Assembly: GCA_000708835.1 (NCBI GenBank)
Contig: DF237068.1
Coordinates: 48,923 to 112,922 of the forward strand
Length of the DNA: 64,000 nucleotides
DNA from: Klebsormidium nitens
Lineage: Eukaryota > Streptophyta > Klebsormidiophyceae > Klebsormidiales > Klebsormidiaceae
Direction of reading: 5' to 3'
The notes beneath the pieces were generated by a model, which saw only the letters and a program-made list of their open reading frames with translations, was not told where the DNA came from and searched no databases. Each line of letters opens with the position of its first letter. Positions within the stretch are counted from its first letter, which is position 1. Below are positions 12,869 through 24,039 of this stretch, piece after piece. The position numbers were made by a program, and so were the translations under genes.

Positions 12869-13400
12869 GAAGTGGCGTGGGCACCGCCCAAGTACGCCAT
12901 CAGTCACGGCCAGTATTTCGCGCAACTGACCACTGTAGAAGAGACGCGGCAATCTCGATCATGAAAAGAGAACCGGGTGCTTTCAAGTTTGACAGTTCTG
13001 GCAACATCTCCGGCACCCGATCTTATTTTGACTGTGAGAGAGCTGGACACATCCTGGAATATTGTTCCTAACGGTTCCTCGTAGGGCCCGGCTCACTGGA
13101 GGGGAGTACTCACTCCATCCACGTACTTTCAATGGGCGAACAAGTGCCCACTGGATTGGGTCAGAATCATTGCCTTCGCCAGGACCGCCACAATCGGCCC
13201 TGGGTTGGAGGTTTGGCTGCAAAATGACTGCAATTTCTAGTCGAACCCGCTTCGATGTCAACAGATAGGCGCGGCCGCAGAAACTGGAAGATCGAGCGCC
13301 CAAACTATTGGCTGGGCAGAATCACGGAAGAACACGTTGGATGGAAAATCCAGGCCCTGGCATGAAGCGGAAAAGCTTCAGAAGAAGGGGTGGTCCGGTC
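12869..13400. repeat. D module, copy 2
   Basis: Counterpart of 9341-9735. It carries GGGCACCGCCCAAGTACGCC, TCACGGCC (12904-12911), GGGTGCTTTCAAGTTTGACA, AAGTGCCCACTGG (13142-13154) and TATTGGCTGGGCAGAATCAC near 13297. A third partial start of the unit is at 14553-14620. Confidence 0.6.
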
Positions 13401-13644
13401 TGAACAAGCCGGTTAAAAAGGGTCAATGTTTTGAAGGCTTGAACTTTTTAAAACCCAGTCGAAGGAAAGTTTGAAGACTTCAGCGGAGACTGACCAAAGT
13501 CTGAGCAGGTAATTTGATGGTCTGCTACTCGGACTGGTGGCAATACGAATTCAGACGCCAAACGGACGCCAAAGGAACGCCAAACGGCTTTGTTTTCAAT
13601 GGCGACGCCAAACGGACTGGCGGCAACCTTAATTCCAGATTTCA

Positions 13645-14490
13645 TCGGAGGGGGATTTCATCCCGACTAGAACGTGAATGAAGAGGTATAAATGACGTCA
13701 GACCACGATGATCTGTGCAACGTTAGTTTGAGAGGGGTGGATCTCGAGAGGGGTGTCGTCATCGTCAAACTTGATACAAAAAGTGCGCCGGCCTCACAAC
13801 TATCAAGAAATACAGTCACCAAGCATATTTCAAAGAGCAAATAGATCTGGATAGCCAGCCTTTCGCAAGAGATACTCACCCAGCTTGAGCTGTGGAAACG
13901 CGTTAAAGCGGCCGTCAAGTTTCACGAAATTGGTTTCTGTTGTATCATCAATCGTACGCTGTAAGCAGGAATCCCAAAATGGCATCAATCGAGTGCAAAG
14001 CATACGTGGGGGCTCGACTCGCCCATGATTTCAGCCAATTGGTTTCACGGCCGATAGTTAATAACGGCCGCTCTCTTGATATGGGATTGAGGTGCGCGCC
14101 ATTATAGAAACCTTCAAAACCGAACGCAAACTTAATTGGAGAAAATTCCTGTGGGCTGACGGCTCAACATGACGACTCGATCCGCCCAGCTAAAAGGTTC
14201 CTCAAGACTGCGTCTCTCAGGAGACGATAAAACGCAGGCAACAAAATGCGTCCATTGTATCTCAGTTTCTATAGCTTCCATATCGATTTCCATACCATAT
14301 GCCAGTCCATCCAGGCGCCGAAACGTTCTGGATATTTTCTAAGAGCACCCTCCTGCTGTGGATTTACCATCAAAAGTGCGGGACCAGAAGGTGCCCGGTA
14401 CTTGAAGGAGGGGTTCTGGACAGTTGTAAGTACACAGATTGCTGGACGTCTCGATAAAGAGCATCAAACAGATCGGCTAAGGCAGCCAGC
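13645..14490. repeat. E/F module, copy B
   Basis: Right-hand copy of 11485-12360: AATGACGTCA (13691-13700), GGGGGCTCGACTCGCCC (14010), TTTCACGGCC, AACGGCCGCTCTCTTGAT, GCGTCTCTCAGGAGACG (14210), CCAGTCCATCCAGGCGCC (14300) and AAAGAGCATCAAACAG (14455). It contains an extra short block between TTGGTTTCACGGCC and AACGGCCGC not present in copy A, which looks like a small local duplication of the CGGCC phrase. Confidence 0.65.
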
Positions 14491-14552
14491 ACTGGATCTG
14501 GCCGATCGATCAGTGAAAAAGTCGCAGTCTTGCTCGAGTAACGAGACGGGCT

Positions 14553-14620
14553 CCATGGGCAAGACCCAAGTACGCGTCAATCACAGCCAGTATTTCGCGC
14601 AGCTTGGGCCGGAGCGACCG
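14553..14620. repeat. D module, partial copy 3
   Basis: The phrase GGGCAAGACCCAAGTACGCG followed by a decayed box (TCACAGCC), then CAGTATTTCGCGCAGCTTG, matches the start of D copy 2. The remainder of the unit is not recognisable downstream. Confidence 0.5.
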
Positions 14621-17600
14621 CACAAAACTCCTAAAATAAATTTTGTTGTTTGCAACTTTGCATGACCGTATGTGAGAACGTGAGGACGTTGCTTCGACGT
14701 CCGCAAAAAGGCGGCTTGCAAACGGAACACAAGTCAAGAGTACTTCGGCATCGTAACACTTAAAGCCCATTTCAGAATGAATGGCCCCAAAGCAGAAGAA
14801 GCAACTACAGTACTCGACCTTTGAGAATCGGTTTGACCTGTCAAACCCATGGAGTCAAGTCAGAGTTGTGGCCGAGAGACTGGACGGGGAAGAGGCGGAG
14901 GAGAGGCGGAAAAGAGCTCTACCCGCCAAACATGATACGTGCTCAAGCCGCTTCAGATTCTTCAAGACAACGACGTACGGGGACGCCCGCACCAGCGCGT
15001 ACACAAAAGCTTCTGGAATTCTTTAAAGGAGGCATCAGCTTCTGGTACAATCAAACCCCTACGTACACACCTTGGCTGAGCACAGCCAGTAGTTTCAGCG
15101 AATCCCTACTTTCCCGTCTCGCTTGACCATAAAGCGCGCCTTCGAAAGGACGGCGGGCTTGTGCTGACAGGAAAAGGTCTCGTAGGTCTAACATCAGGTT
15201 TACTTTGAAAAAGTCAGCCATTTTTTCGCGATCAAGATCCGGGCCTGCACCGCTTTGCTCGACGCCCTGACATCAACTTGAACACGCTCTGCATAACATG
15301 TCTGCCCACCTCTTGTCGTCCAACTCTTAAAGACCACCATGCATAACCAAAGAATGGGTACTGGACTGCAGTGCAAAATTTACGAGCAGATCCTCTGGTC
15401 ACATAATAAGAGTGCCGTCTGATGTGTTCGAGTATACCACTTCGGAACCTCTGAGAGGGCTGAGCTACCCGCTGAAATGATGCAGTAAGGGCACGCCGGA
15501 CAAACAAGTCAGCAGTGGAAGTCGATAGCAAAACCTTCGCAAGGACTCGGCCGGACGTCAGATGGAAACAGAGAATATGACCAATCAGATTCATGCAAGT
15601 TGTTTGCACAAGGAAAAGCAGACTGCCGGTCCCTTGCGTTTGAGAAACGGCCGACGGGATAAGCTCACGTTCTCGCAGAAAATCGTTACACTCCGCTTCT
15701 GGAATGCTGAAACCGGGCCGGCAAGACTGTTGACCCAACAAGCAGTTTTACTCGTACGCAGATACCGAAGTGATGAGTGAACGGGTGGTCAGCTAGTGGC
15801 TGATATTCCTGTCGCTAATACGCACCGCGTGACACGTGGCACGCAAGACGGCCTCAGCTTTACTAAGCAGGAGCTTCACTTCTTTGAGTCAGACGTTGAT
15901 TCTCATCGAGCAATTTCAACACCCGCAGAAGAGAGTATTCGGAACGTCAGTGGCATCATTTGCTGATGGACATGAACCAATGGCTTTCTAAGCCAGAATT
16001 AAGCAGTCCCGGCCGACTGAAAAGACACAGGCTGAATGAGACGCTCCAACACGTCAGACCTGGAGAAACTTGAGCTGCCGTTAAGAAGGGCAGGGATGCA
16101 CTGGGCCCGGTAGAGCAGAGTACGTCAGAGCTTGAAAGGCGCGGCTTCTACTTTGGCAGCACAGACTTCTTTGAAAGGATCATCAATTCCATCAAAGTTG
16201 AAAAAGGGGCGAGCCGCCTTATGGGACAGGCGGCGCCTAGGATGAATCTTTTTCCCCATGCAATTTTGCGACAGGTAGAAACAATCTGCAGAGAGTGTGT
16301 ACGGACGCTACGCGTCGGGTCAAACTCTTGTGAACCTGTCGAAAGCATAACGATGCAGGCTCCTCCACTTTACAGTCAAACGATTGGGGCCTTGAGCTTT
16401 GCTGAAAAGGCTCACGTTGTTTAATCGGCCAATTAAGATTGCCCACAACTAAGATTGCCCACAACATCATAAAAGTGATGTCCAAAGGGGGGCGACCTAT
16501 CTTGCAGCTTTGAACACCAACGCCAGCTTGAACAGGGATTAGATTAGCTGTCCACGAACCAGAACAAAGGCATGGTATTAAAAGATCTGTATCTGAAAGC
16601 ACTAGAATCCGAGGGCATCAGGAAACCTTCGTCGGGTCAAGCTTGGCTTACTGAATGACGGCCAGGGGCATCTTCCAGTCACGGCCGCGTCCAATGGTAA
16701 CCATAAAGTGGGCGAAAGAACCAAATGACAAGTCCAATGAAGGTGGTACCTGGATATGTTGTTGTACGTACCTTCTAGCAGATCCAAAACAAATATCTGG
16801 GGATTCGGTGTACAGACCGATGCACGTCAAGGAAGCAGGATTCCAGTATAGATTCCGAAGCATATCATGACTATTTAGAGACTTTTGATCAATCTAAAGA
16901 GCGTAAAGAAGATCCGAGTGTCACTGCACATCCACCGGCAAACAGAAGTTTAATTTCCCTTGTTTACGCTGCTTGTTGGCTTTCGAAGCACCTGCCATGC
17001 AATCATGCGCCGAAATGATCGATGTTGATGATTAATATTTGCGGAGCAGCTAGAAAGCTACAAGCCAGCCAGATCGATAGCTTGCCAAGAAGTGCCACCG
17101 GTTGAACCTGAACAGGAAGCCGCTTCGAAACCTTTGACTGTGTTCGAAGGCTAAAGCGAGAACATTTGAGATCAAAGCACCACCTATCAACGGGATCGGC
17201 AAACGGCAACTGCAACTCCTTACTCATCCAAAAGAAATAAACACTGGCTCCGGTAGGAGTTCCTGACGGCATGGGCATGGCCTCGGCACGGTGTCGCTCA
17301 CGGCCAGCGTTGCGTGGACAAACCTTCGCAATTCCACAGAAACAACCTTCTGCAACTTTCCTGCATGTGGCAGGACAGAAGGGATGCTTCTCTGACCCTG
17401 CACCACGACTTCTAGTCGGTCGAATCCGTTCTTGCCTGCAATTTGACAGGCAGACGCTGAGAGTGGCTTAATTAAGATAGTAATTGCACAGAACGAGAAT
17501 GCCCAAGCTCAGGGTGGGATGTTTGGCTCTTCAGCCAAAGGAGTCTCCGATTAAAGAAGGGCAACTTTGCAAGCTGATTCACCAAACTATAACGGCCTCC

Positions 17601-18480
17601 TCAACCGGCGGATACTAATCAGGCCGGACCGGAGATCACATGCTAACCATGTCTGGTGTGGAAACGATTCCGTCACCTCCGGAAGAGGATTCAGTAGTTA
17701 CTGAGGTACGGATAAGATCGGCAATAGCTTAGAGAAGGCTCTTCGTAAGTGGCATCAGGGAAAGGTAGAGCACGATTGGCGCATCGAGCCAACAAATATT
17801 CATGTCTTCCAAGCGATATGAATTTCGATCAACGCGAAGGCTGTGAGTTTCGCACGTACGTACGCTCGAGAAACATCAGTCCCACAGAAGCAGCCACGTC
17901 TCCTAAAGGCCTTCGGCAGAGAGTCTTTAAAACTTTCTCCTGAATGGTAGAGTTTTCAAGAAGGACTCTTTGAAACAGAGGGCTGATCTAGGCCTCAGAT
18001 CCCCACGTTGACTGAATTTCGCGGTGGTGAACAGCCAGTCTTGGATCATCAAGGGCAACGCACAAATACTGGAAAAGAGGAGCACTAATGACGAATCTCC
18101 ACTCAGGGTTCCATCGCCTTCTGCAAGCGGAATGTAAGCTATAGGCGGTCGCCGATGTGGCAGCCGTCTCACGTCATGTGCGGGATTCAAATCCAAGATG
18201 CCAATCTGCAAACACAACCATGGGCAGGCACAACAAAGCAGGATAAAAGCTAATTCAAGCGATAGTCGACACTGTTGGCGGTTGTCGGTTGCTACAGTAG
18301 AAGTTGCGCAAGCGCGCTGAGTCAACGTAGGCGCTTCGCATGATCGCTTATAGGCAAAGACTTGGAAGAGGTCTGCATATTTGAACTCTCTTGCAACTCA
18401 CATTCGGAAAGCACCCTTCCTTTAAACATTGCATCCAGTACGTTGCAAACCTTGAAACACGTGTCAACAACAAGTCTCCA
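14621..18480. other. Gene-free stretch with scattered array motifs
   Basis: This stretch holds the longest open frame of the window (15741 to 15232, minus, 169 codons), without a recognisable domain. Isolated landmarks are GTGACACGTGGC (15829-15840, a G-box in inverse orientation), TCACGGCC at 16679 and 17298, a TGGCATCAGG...ATCGAGCCAACA pair (17750-17792, as in R modules) and AACAGCCAGTCTTGGATCATCAAGG near 18030 (also R-type). It appears to be array sequence decayed further than the parts to the right. Confidence 0.35.
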
Positions 18481-18514
18481 CACTCAGGGTACGTCCTCGG
18501 CGCAGCTAGATTAC

Positions 18515-19230
18515 TGTGGGCACGGAGATGCCCAGGTTGGCGAAATCAGTCACGGCCAGAAACATGAGGATCCAAAACGTTTGAATATTTTTCTGCGGAC
18601 CCGCGAAAGGTCGTGTAACGAGTGGGGATTAACTTGCTTCCTTACAGGAGAGACCTTCGTTTCAAGCGCCGAATGAAGAAGGATCCAGATCCACGTAAGA
18701 CAACGGACGTCGTTATAGAGCGAGCGCATTGTGTAAAGTCGCTCAATCGAGGAAGTGACGTCACAAGACCGGGTGACGTTGAATAACGGCTCCCTGGGGC
18801 TCAGGATCTGTTCTTCTGCCAGAACAACTACTGGGCAAGGAGATGTCCAGGTTGGCAAGATGATTCACGGCCATAAACATGAACGTTCCCACTTTACACG
18901 CATTCAGAAACTCAAATAACTGAACACTTGTCTGCAGATCCGCGGAAGGTCCTGTGATTAGACTAGTTGAAAAGTCCAAACAAGAGGAACTTGTCCAACG
19001 AGGCGCCAGACGATCAAGGGTCCAAAACCATGTAAGACAACGGAGGCCGTCTTTGAGCTCGAGCAGTTAGCTAGTGTGCGAAGTAATTCATCCTAAAAAG
19101 TGACGCCACACGAACCAGCGACACCAAACAAAAGCTCCTACTAGCTCAGAGTCTCTGCCGAAACACCTCTGGCGCAGGGATGCCCAGGCTGATCAGATGT
19201 ATTACGGCCATAAATGGTCAGATTCCAGTG
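18515..19230. repeat. H tandem repeat, about 320-bp unit, 2.2 copies
   Basis: Units start near 18515, 18826 and 19166. Each begins with GGAGATGCCCAGGTTGGC (or close), followed 10-15 bases later by TCACGGCC (18550, 18865; TTACGGCC in the third), then A-A-ACATGA, a CTGC-GA-CCGCG-AAGGTC phrase, and GTAAGACAACGGA-G-CGTC. Unit 1 also carries TGACGTCA (18756-18763), which is TGACGCCA in unit 2. On the minus strand the box region reads MAVNHLANLDISLP and LAVTDFANLGISVP, a possible shared peptide. Confidence 0.7.
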
Positions 19231-20189
19231 ATAAGCGCACTCGTAGAAGGTAGAGATAGATTGTGCCCGATCAAATTCGGTATGCGTTGAAGGATCATCA
19301 AAAGGAAATTCTTAGAGCCAGCCCGGGACTTGCAAATAGGTGGAACGTTCGATAAGTACGTAAAGCGCAATTTAGAGTCGAACCAGGCACCAAAGCCAAG
19401 CCCTTCAAAATATAAAATGGGCTTGCATCATGGCCGGCAGAGCTGTGAGCTTCGTAGAAATACCATGCGTTGACCCGAACTTGAAAACACGTGTGAAAAA
19501 GGCTGTCTTTAGAATCAAGGACTTTGAGAGAACAAACCGAGTTAGCTCCTTGCAAAACAGCAGGGTCGGGTGGGCCAAATATTGGATCGCGACGAGAAGA
19601 ATACCCATGAGCTCATTGGAACAGACCACAATAAAGGAAGTCTTGTCCAGGGATCCGCTCCTATTTCTAGACGAAAGAAAAAGCTGCGCGCTTGTTGAAA
19701 GTACCGCATCCGACACTCAGAGCATGATATGAGCAGAAATAGAAGCACCGCATGTAGTATCTTCAAATCGCTGGCGTCACCGCATAGCCCCTTGTGGGTA
19801 ATTCAAATGCTCATGGCCACAGACGATCACTGCCTCAATGTACATTCACTCGGTAAACTCGATGGAAGCTTTGGAGCTTGTGCGAAAAAGCTTGTATCGT
19901 TCGTCATTTCAAGTTGGTTGCGTTAGTTGACGTGAAAATGGAGACAACGAGGAGAAGATTGGAGGCCAGTTTCAACATGCTAACTCACTTACAGACATGT
20001 TGCTTCCTCGCAAGAAAGGACAACCAAAGTGGAAGATCGGCGGCCGAAGGGTAAGTCTGACATCATCTACTTGGGCTTCGCGCTTTACTTACTCGCAGGG
20101 TCATCCTCACAAGCAGCAGCCAATCAGGCGCCAGTGTGTGGTAGGTAATATAATCTTACTGGACAATCTTTAGGAAGGCAATTTGACTT

Positions 20190-20530
20190 GAGGACAAGCT
20201 GCCACGTGTCAACCGCTGCCACGTGTCAATCAATCGACGCTGCTTACATGTAAAAACTTACCCGAATGCCAAGCTCCTGGAGTGCTCCGTTCTCGATGCA
20301 TCAAAGTCGGCACCAAGATCTGGGGCCATAGACATGCACAAGAACGAAAGGAAAGATCAAAGCAGCCCAGACCGGCGTCTTATTGAAAATCGCAAAATTG
20401 TGTGGGCGCGGAGCCCAAAATGACCTCAAATCACGGCCGTTGATGCGCACACCAAGCATAATTGACAGTCTTAGTAAGCTAGCCTGAGGGCCGGGGGAAA
20501 GCCAGCCAGCTGGCATTTAAGGTGGTCGAA
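20190..20530. repeat. T module, copy 1 (paired G-boxes plus box)
   Basis: Two GCCACGTGTCAA elements (20201-20212 and 20218-20229) are followed by GTCGGCACCAAGATCTGGGGCC near 20306 and by GCCCAAAATGACCTCAAATCACGGCC (the box at 20431-20438 with its GCCCA half). It is repeated at 25735, 34765 and, without G-boxes, at 30090. CACGTG is the classic bZIP/bHLH binding core in plants. Confidence 0.65.
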
Positions 20531-20799
20531 AATCCTTCAGACGTGTACGTGTATAACCTGCCAGTACACGACCTGTTGCGTCCGCCGTTGTGTTCGTACT
20601 CGATTGTACAGGCGTCTGCAATCGTCCGTTCGACGTTCGTTTCCACTTTTCGGCTCGCTCGAAAGTCTTCACAGGCTTATACACAATCGATCGACGGCCT
20701 TCTAACCACAGCTTTCAGTCAGTCTACTTTGAATCACACTGCACCGCTCACAAAGACAGGCCAAACCCGGAAAGGATATGCTGATCAGGAAGAACGTCC

Positions 20800-21470
20800 G
20801 CTGTTTACACAGCCAGCAACCGGTCAACCGGCGTCAGATGCACGTTGAATAAGAAGTTAGGTATGCGGAACTTCGAAAATGGAGAAGGTACGAAAGCATA
20901 GAAGAGCGACCCGGATCGGCCTGGGTAAGACGGATTTTGCAAGGGGCGTATCTGATTGTGACGAGCTGACTGCGCCAGCGGTAAAGCAAAAGCATGATGT
21001 GGGCAGTCGAAACAAGTTTATGCTAGCTTCGGTGCTTCAATAAAGCTGCCAACGGTCTTCGTAACGTTCAGAGCAAAGAAAAACGGTTATATACTCGTCC
21101 AAGGCTTTGAGACGATAAACGTTCTGATTTCGTTCAATCCATCTCAAGGAAGCCGAGCACCTCAACTTGAACAGACGGGGGCGCAAATGAAACTTACACC
21201 ACAACCTTGATAATGCCGCTTGGGAGAAAGCGGATTGCAGCTCTAGCGACTTTGTTATCCTCCATGCAAGGACCTAGCTTCCAAGCTCCTTTCCAATCCC
21301 CGAGCTTTTGCTTCGATGGCCAATACGTACAGAGCTCCCCCTCGGATCCCTTGAAATCCGAACAAATCACAGACCTACTTACTTGCAGCTTTCAGTCGGA
21401 CGGAACGACGCTACCCGTGTCAAATGGCTTCTTCAGTCCCTCGGAGACAAGGAGTTCGAACTGTGCATGG
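20800..21470. repeat. P module, copy 1
   Basis: Landmarks in order: CCGGCGTCAGATGCACG (20828), GAGCGACCCGGATCGG, GGGGCGTATCTGATTGTGACGAG, GCATGATGTGGGC, GGGGGCGCAAATGAAACT (21178), TACAGAGCTCCCCCTCGGAT (21328) and TTTCAGTCGGACGGAACGACG (21388). It is adjacent to copy 2, offset by about 0.84 kb. This extra copy explains why the left large duplicate is longer than the right one. Confidence 0.65.
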
Positions 21471-21619
21471 TGATGATTGAGCTCCGGAGCTCGTTTGGAA
21501 CGATAAAGGAGAAAGTCGCTCATCCTCAGCTCGAAATAAGCTACCATACAGGCTGAAATTGGAACCACGCTGAACCGGCATAATGACAAGCTGCACGGAA
21601 TAACACAGCAGAATAGCAC

Positions 21620-22300
21620 AACGCTTCGCTGTCTACAAGGCCAGCTTAACAACACCCGGCGTCAGATGTGCGTATACGGACGCGCGTGTTGAAGTGTCCA
21701 GTGCCAGCGGAGTCCTCGTCCTCGCCAGTTGAGCTGAACCTCTTGGGGAAAACAAAGACGTTATCATGCGCAAATTTTAAACTCGAGAAGAACGAAAGCT
21801 TAGAAGAGCGACCCGAGTCTAGTACCCGTTTTGCCTGAGTGAGCCGGTTTTGCAAGGGAGGTACCTGAATGTGACGAGACCGACCGCGCCAAGCGGTAAA
21901 GGACAAAAGAATGATGGACAGTCAAGAAACTTTCTTCTGGCTTCGGTGCTTCAAAGCTGGTCTTGGTAACGTTGAAAGCAAAGAGAAACGCTTGCAATTG
22001 TCGGTAATTTGTGAAGATAAACGTTTCAATGTCTTGACCGCGCCTCGAAGGAGGCGAGCATCAGATCTAACGGGGGCGCAAATGAAACTCTCATAACAGT
22101 CGGCCTTGAAACCTTTTCGTTGCCGCTTGAGAGAAAGGGGGTTCCAGCTCTACAGACTACCTTATGAACTCTAAGACATAGCTTCAAAGCTCCTCTCCGA
22201 TATTCAAGCATTTGCAAACACGTACAGAGCTCCCCCTCGATCAAATCCCTTGAAACCCCAGCTTTATTCAGTTGGACGGAACGACAGCTAGAACCCGTGC
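21620..22300. repeat. P module, copy 2
   Basis: Complete copy: CTACAAGGCCAGCTTAACAA (21634), CCGGCGTCAGATG, GTGCCAGCGGAGTCCTCGTCC (21699), GGGAGGTACCTGAATGTGACG, the hairpin CGCCTC-GAAG-GAGGCG (22041-22056), GGGGGCGCAAATGAAACTCTC, GTACAGAGCTCCCCCTCGAT (22222) and TCAGTTGGACGGAACGACAG (22269). No open frame spans it. Confidence 0.7.
22041..22056. repeat. P hairpin CGCCTC-GAAG-GAGGCG (copy 2)
   Basis: Six-base perfect arms. Equivalent positions: 26726-26741 (loop TAAA), 31103-31118 (loop GAAG), 39277-39292 (one mismatch), 35741-35756 and about 42770 (damaged). GAGCATCA or a variant follows it in several copies. Confidence 0.65.
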
Positions 22301-23200
22301 CGAATGTCTCAAAATTGTCCTGTCTTTCGAAATCAATGCAACAGGTTACCTAAGGGTGAATTCAACGATTGCATGAACCAGTACCGCTTTCATCAACGTG
22401 CATGCTGGCATGTGATGTTGACCAGGCTTCGTAGAAGGAGCGGGCATGAGACGCAATGGTCTCACTCAATTGTTTCTTTCTTTCTGGCCATTTTCGAATT
22501 TCGCGGCAGACGAGAAAAGTAGCGGTCTTCGCAGTGGCATTACTTCGCATCAAGCGACGGCTCTTAAAGGGGAAGACTTTGGGTTGGAAAGAAGAAGCCC
22601 TGGATTCTTTGAAACCCAGCGGTCAAGGACGGGCGCTATTAATTCGGAAGCGTGACACGGATCGACGGAACGACGTACCAGATAAATCTATCAGGGTAAT
22701 CGTGTTCCTCTGCTGTTTTGGGACCAACCCAAGCTTATTCGAAAGCAGACGCAAGGCGAAGCTCACAACATCTGGACTAAATGCACAGTAAATTTGCATC
22801 TCCAAAGGTCAAAGGGCGAACTCCATCTCAAATCCAAGCAACCGGAGCAAGAATGAACTGCTAAGTTTTAAATCAGGCCGTCTGTGGACGGGGCAGAATA
22901 CACCGCAGTGAGGCCGCCTGACTTTACACGACAGGATATTAGCTCTAGAAGCAACAAGTTCGTTCACTCAAGCTGGGCTCATGAAAAGTTTGCCAGTGGG
23001 CCAACTTACATGCGTCTGATTTCGGGTCGGTGAAGCAATTCAACCAGGTGATACGACGACTTGGATCACTTGGAGTCGAAGGACGCATTACATAACGAGC
23101 AGACCAGAGCTGCAGAAAGGATGTTTCTCGAGGCAAAAAACAATCCTCGCCCAACAACAAGGCGAACGGCGGCGATTCCGCGCAACGAATGAACCACGTA

Positions 23201-23371
23201 TTTGCGTCCATGGAATGGTCGGGTTCACATTGGACTTGGATTCATAACCCGACGCATTTCAGGCTGATGGGTTCACCGGGTGAACACCCATCATTGAATG
23301 TGTTGTTATGGTTCATGAACATGGTTCATGAACATCCAGGTTTGGCGCAACGCGATCTAACTAAAGTCCAT
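23201..23371. mobile_element. Candidate small insertion rich in inverted repeats
   Basis: The sequence is flanked by TGAACCACGTA (23190-23200) and TGAACCACATA (23372-23382), an 11-bp direct repeat with one mismatch. The paralogous place in the 32.3-kb copy has only one related site and no such segment. Inside are TCGGGTT...AACCCGA, a hairpin GATGGG-TTCACC-G-GGTGAA-CA-CCCATC (23266-23292), and two tandem ATGGTTCATGAAC (from about 23309). It encodes no transposase. A MITE-like non-autonomous element is possible; a local expansion of GTTCA half-sites is the alternative. Confidence 0.45.
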
Positions 23372-23419
23372 TGAACCACATACGAAACAACAGAATTGCG
23401 CGGCCGTCTTGGAGGAGAG

Positions 23420-23640
23420 TGGCTTTCTGGTGCATTGCCAAACTCACCTGAACGCCCACGCGTTCCTGATCACATGACCGAGTGCGCACTTTCCGAAAGC
23501 CGCATCTCTGTCGCCAAAGACCAGAAGACTTTTAATATCAAGGGCGTCAAACGTTGCAGTGCTCATCCTGGGCAATGAGAGCCCACTGGCAGCGGACGTC
23601 TTATCATGGCCACACATTTCCAAGCCCACCTTCTAGAAAA
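23420..23640. repeat. S module, copy 1
   Basis: Phrases: GGTGCATTGCCAAACTCACC (23429), CACATGACCGAGTGCGCACT, TCTGTCGCCAAAGACCAGAAG (23506), CCTGGGCAATGAGAGCCCACTGG (23567) and GTCTTATCATGGCCA. Relatives lie at 32.4, 40.4, 44.0, 46.7 and 49.0 kb. On the minus strand it gives a short GDRDAA peptide seen in most copies, but the frame around it breaks. Confidence 0.6.
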
Positions 23641-24039
23641 GGTTTCTGAGACAGTCGTCCTATAGTGCATCTAGAATCGTCAGCGTCGGAAGACGTATTG
23701 GATGCGCCGGATCGTTCAATTGCGCATCAGTTGCCGCCCGGGGTTGCAGGCCCCGTGTTCAAGATTTGCATATTGGTTGGAACGGGGAAGCGAGTGCCAC
23801 CAGATGGGCAGATAAGTCTTGACAGAACAATGAAGAGATTCATGACAATGCAGGTCTCATGACGTCAGCCCGATCGAAAAGCATGGGTTCAAAAGTTCGC
23901 CAGCTAGATCCGCCGTTGAGAGCGACTACTCATCAAAAACTACACAGCAAAGTCTGACAGACAGTCCTTTGTGCAACGGCTTGGCGATTTTTCTTTTGGC
24001 TGGCCAGCAGGCTCTTCAGGAGAACAGTTGCCTAAGAAG

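Noticed and set aside
15232-15741. Longest open frame of the window (minus, 169 codons)
   Set aside because: No domain, no coding-like paralogue, and it lies within decayed array sequence. A frame of this length is not surprising in 64 kb of moderate GC read in six frames.
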